From Vanessa cardui (taxonomy: Eukaryota > Arthropoda > Insecta > Lepidoptera > Nymphalidae), in assembly GCF_905220365.1 (NCBI RefSeq), contig NC_061126.1:5022001-5086000 (forward strand): a DNA stretch of 64,000 nucleotides, read 5' to 3'. Positions 63,383-64,000 of this stretch are shown piece by piece. How positions within the stretch are numbered: the first letter of the stretch is position 1; the number at the start of each line of letters is the position of its first letter. The notes beneath the pieces were generated by a model. It made no database searches and had not been told where the DNA came from. It saw nothing but the letters and a program-made list of their open reading frames with translations. A program made the position numbers and the translations under genes.

Positions 63383-63944
63383 AGACTATAATAAAAAATC
63401 TCTCCAAATTTTGAGTTAAAATAAACCGTCGATTCGTTACTATTTGAAATTGAATAATACTGTAATTCGAGAAGTACAATAAATATATTAAACTTAGTAA
63501 TAAAAGTAATCAAGTATAGAAAACTCGTATTATGTACATTTAGTTACGAGCAAGTGTTTTATAAATAAAACAATGTGCTCCGTTTTCCTCTCATGAATGG
63601 CGTGGAACCTCGCTTTCTCACACTCAGGTGCAAAAAGTGGAATCACCCGCTATAGTAAAAGAAGGCGATGGCCGCTTCTAAATATAATTACTGTGCCAAC
63701 CAGTTACGACGATGGCTACCCGGTGGATACTACGATTATGTGTAAGATTATCTTTTTTTTTTAAATTCTAAGTGAAATTGATCGGCTCTTTTATCTTTTA
63801 TCTTTTCTGTGGCATTAATAGACCACAACCATATTCGTTTAGGGTTTATATACATTTAATGAAAGATAATCGTGGACATATTTTGTGTTGTAAGATTCAT
63901 ACAGGTTAATAATAAAGATTCTTTAAAACCATAATGTTACTAGC
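63383..63944. other. Intronic stretch, unassigned
   Basis: At about 63590-63745 the sequence is GC-richer, with an acceptor-like 'cacactcag' (ends 63628) and donor-like 'tgtaag' at about 63740. The frames between are short and match nothing I know, so I do not call an exon. Confidence 0.3.
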
Positions 63945-64000
63945 GATGGAAGGCCTTGAACATGGATGTGGATGGATATAGAGGTAGAGGACGACCAAGG
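63945..64000 (+). mobile_element. RTE-like LINE 3' segment cut by the window edge
   Basis: atggatatagaggtagagga followed by cgaccaagg is the same as positions 79-107 and encodes the YRGRGRPR start of the conserved C-terminal tail. The element continues past the window. Confidence 0.7.

Noticed and set aside
63620..63745. Possible CrebA exon 2 between acceptor-like and donor-like sites
   Set aside because: All frames are short and do not resemble a CREB3-type activation or bZIP region.

Overview
This window is eukaryotic and most probably from a butterfly or moth. It is strongly AT-rich (roughly two thirds A+T by eye). It has GT/AG introns and AATAAA signals, and it is crowded with dispersed elements: tRNA-headed SINEs, MITEs, RTE-like LINE tails and a Helitron helicase remnant. 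I recognise several of these families as lepidopteran, and the main SINE resembles the Metulj-type SINEs reported from nymphalid butterflies. That taxonomic reading comes from memory, not a search.

Layout. At 1-800 lie a LINE 3' end and a 439-bp MITE. At 826-997 and 1498-1620 are the last two coding exons of a plus-strand gene ending in a rhodanese-like domain, most likely TBCK. A 143-bp MITE begins 31 bp after its stop codon. At 1.8-4.5 kb is an intergenic spacer with an unclassified repeat, a LINE tail, a second SINE family and a near-perfect palindrome. At 4.5-5.06 kb is a GC-rich promoter/5'UTR block and the first coding exon (4997-5059) of a second plus-strand gene. Its 21 residues resemble the start of the insect bZIP factor CrebA (CREB3-like).

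From 5060 to the end I find no exon I can assign, so this is probably one very long first intron of more than 58.9 kb. It holds SINEs at about 9.2, 26.0, 28.0, 35.6, 37.5, 51.3, 51.7, 56.2 and 63.0 kb, several of them with clean target-site duplications. It also holds four copies of a repeat ending near 'acagacagacagagtt', a Helitron/PIF1 helicase C-terminus (32.5-33.0 kb), and local duplications and hairpins.

The most striking structure is a 579-bp inverted repeat at 33173-33751: two 255-bp arms that differ at only about 2 positions, around a 69-base loop. If the CrebA intron is transcribed through it, the nascent RNA would carry a very long duplex, a good candidate source of endogenous siRNA. 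A second observation is that the palindromic CRE octamer TGACGTCA occurs seven times, where base composition predicts about 0.6. This is notable beside a gene for a CRE-binding bZIP protein.

Functionally only two genes are touched: the tail of a TBC/rhodanese trafficking and TOR-linked protein, and the head of a secretory-pathway transcription factor. They lie head-to-tail on the same strand about 3 kb apart. Everything else is intron, spacer and mobile DNA.
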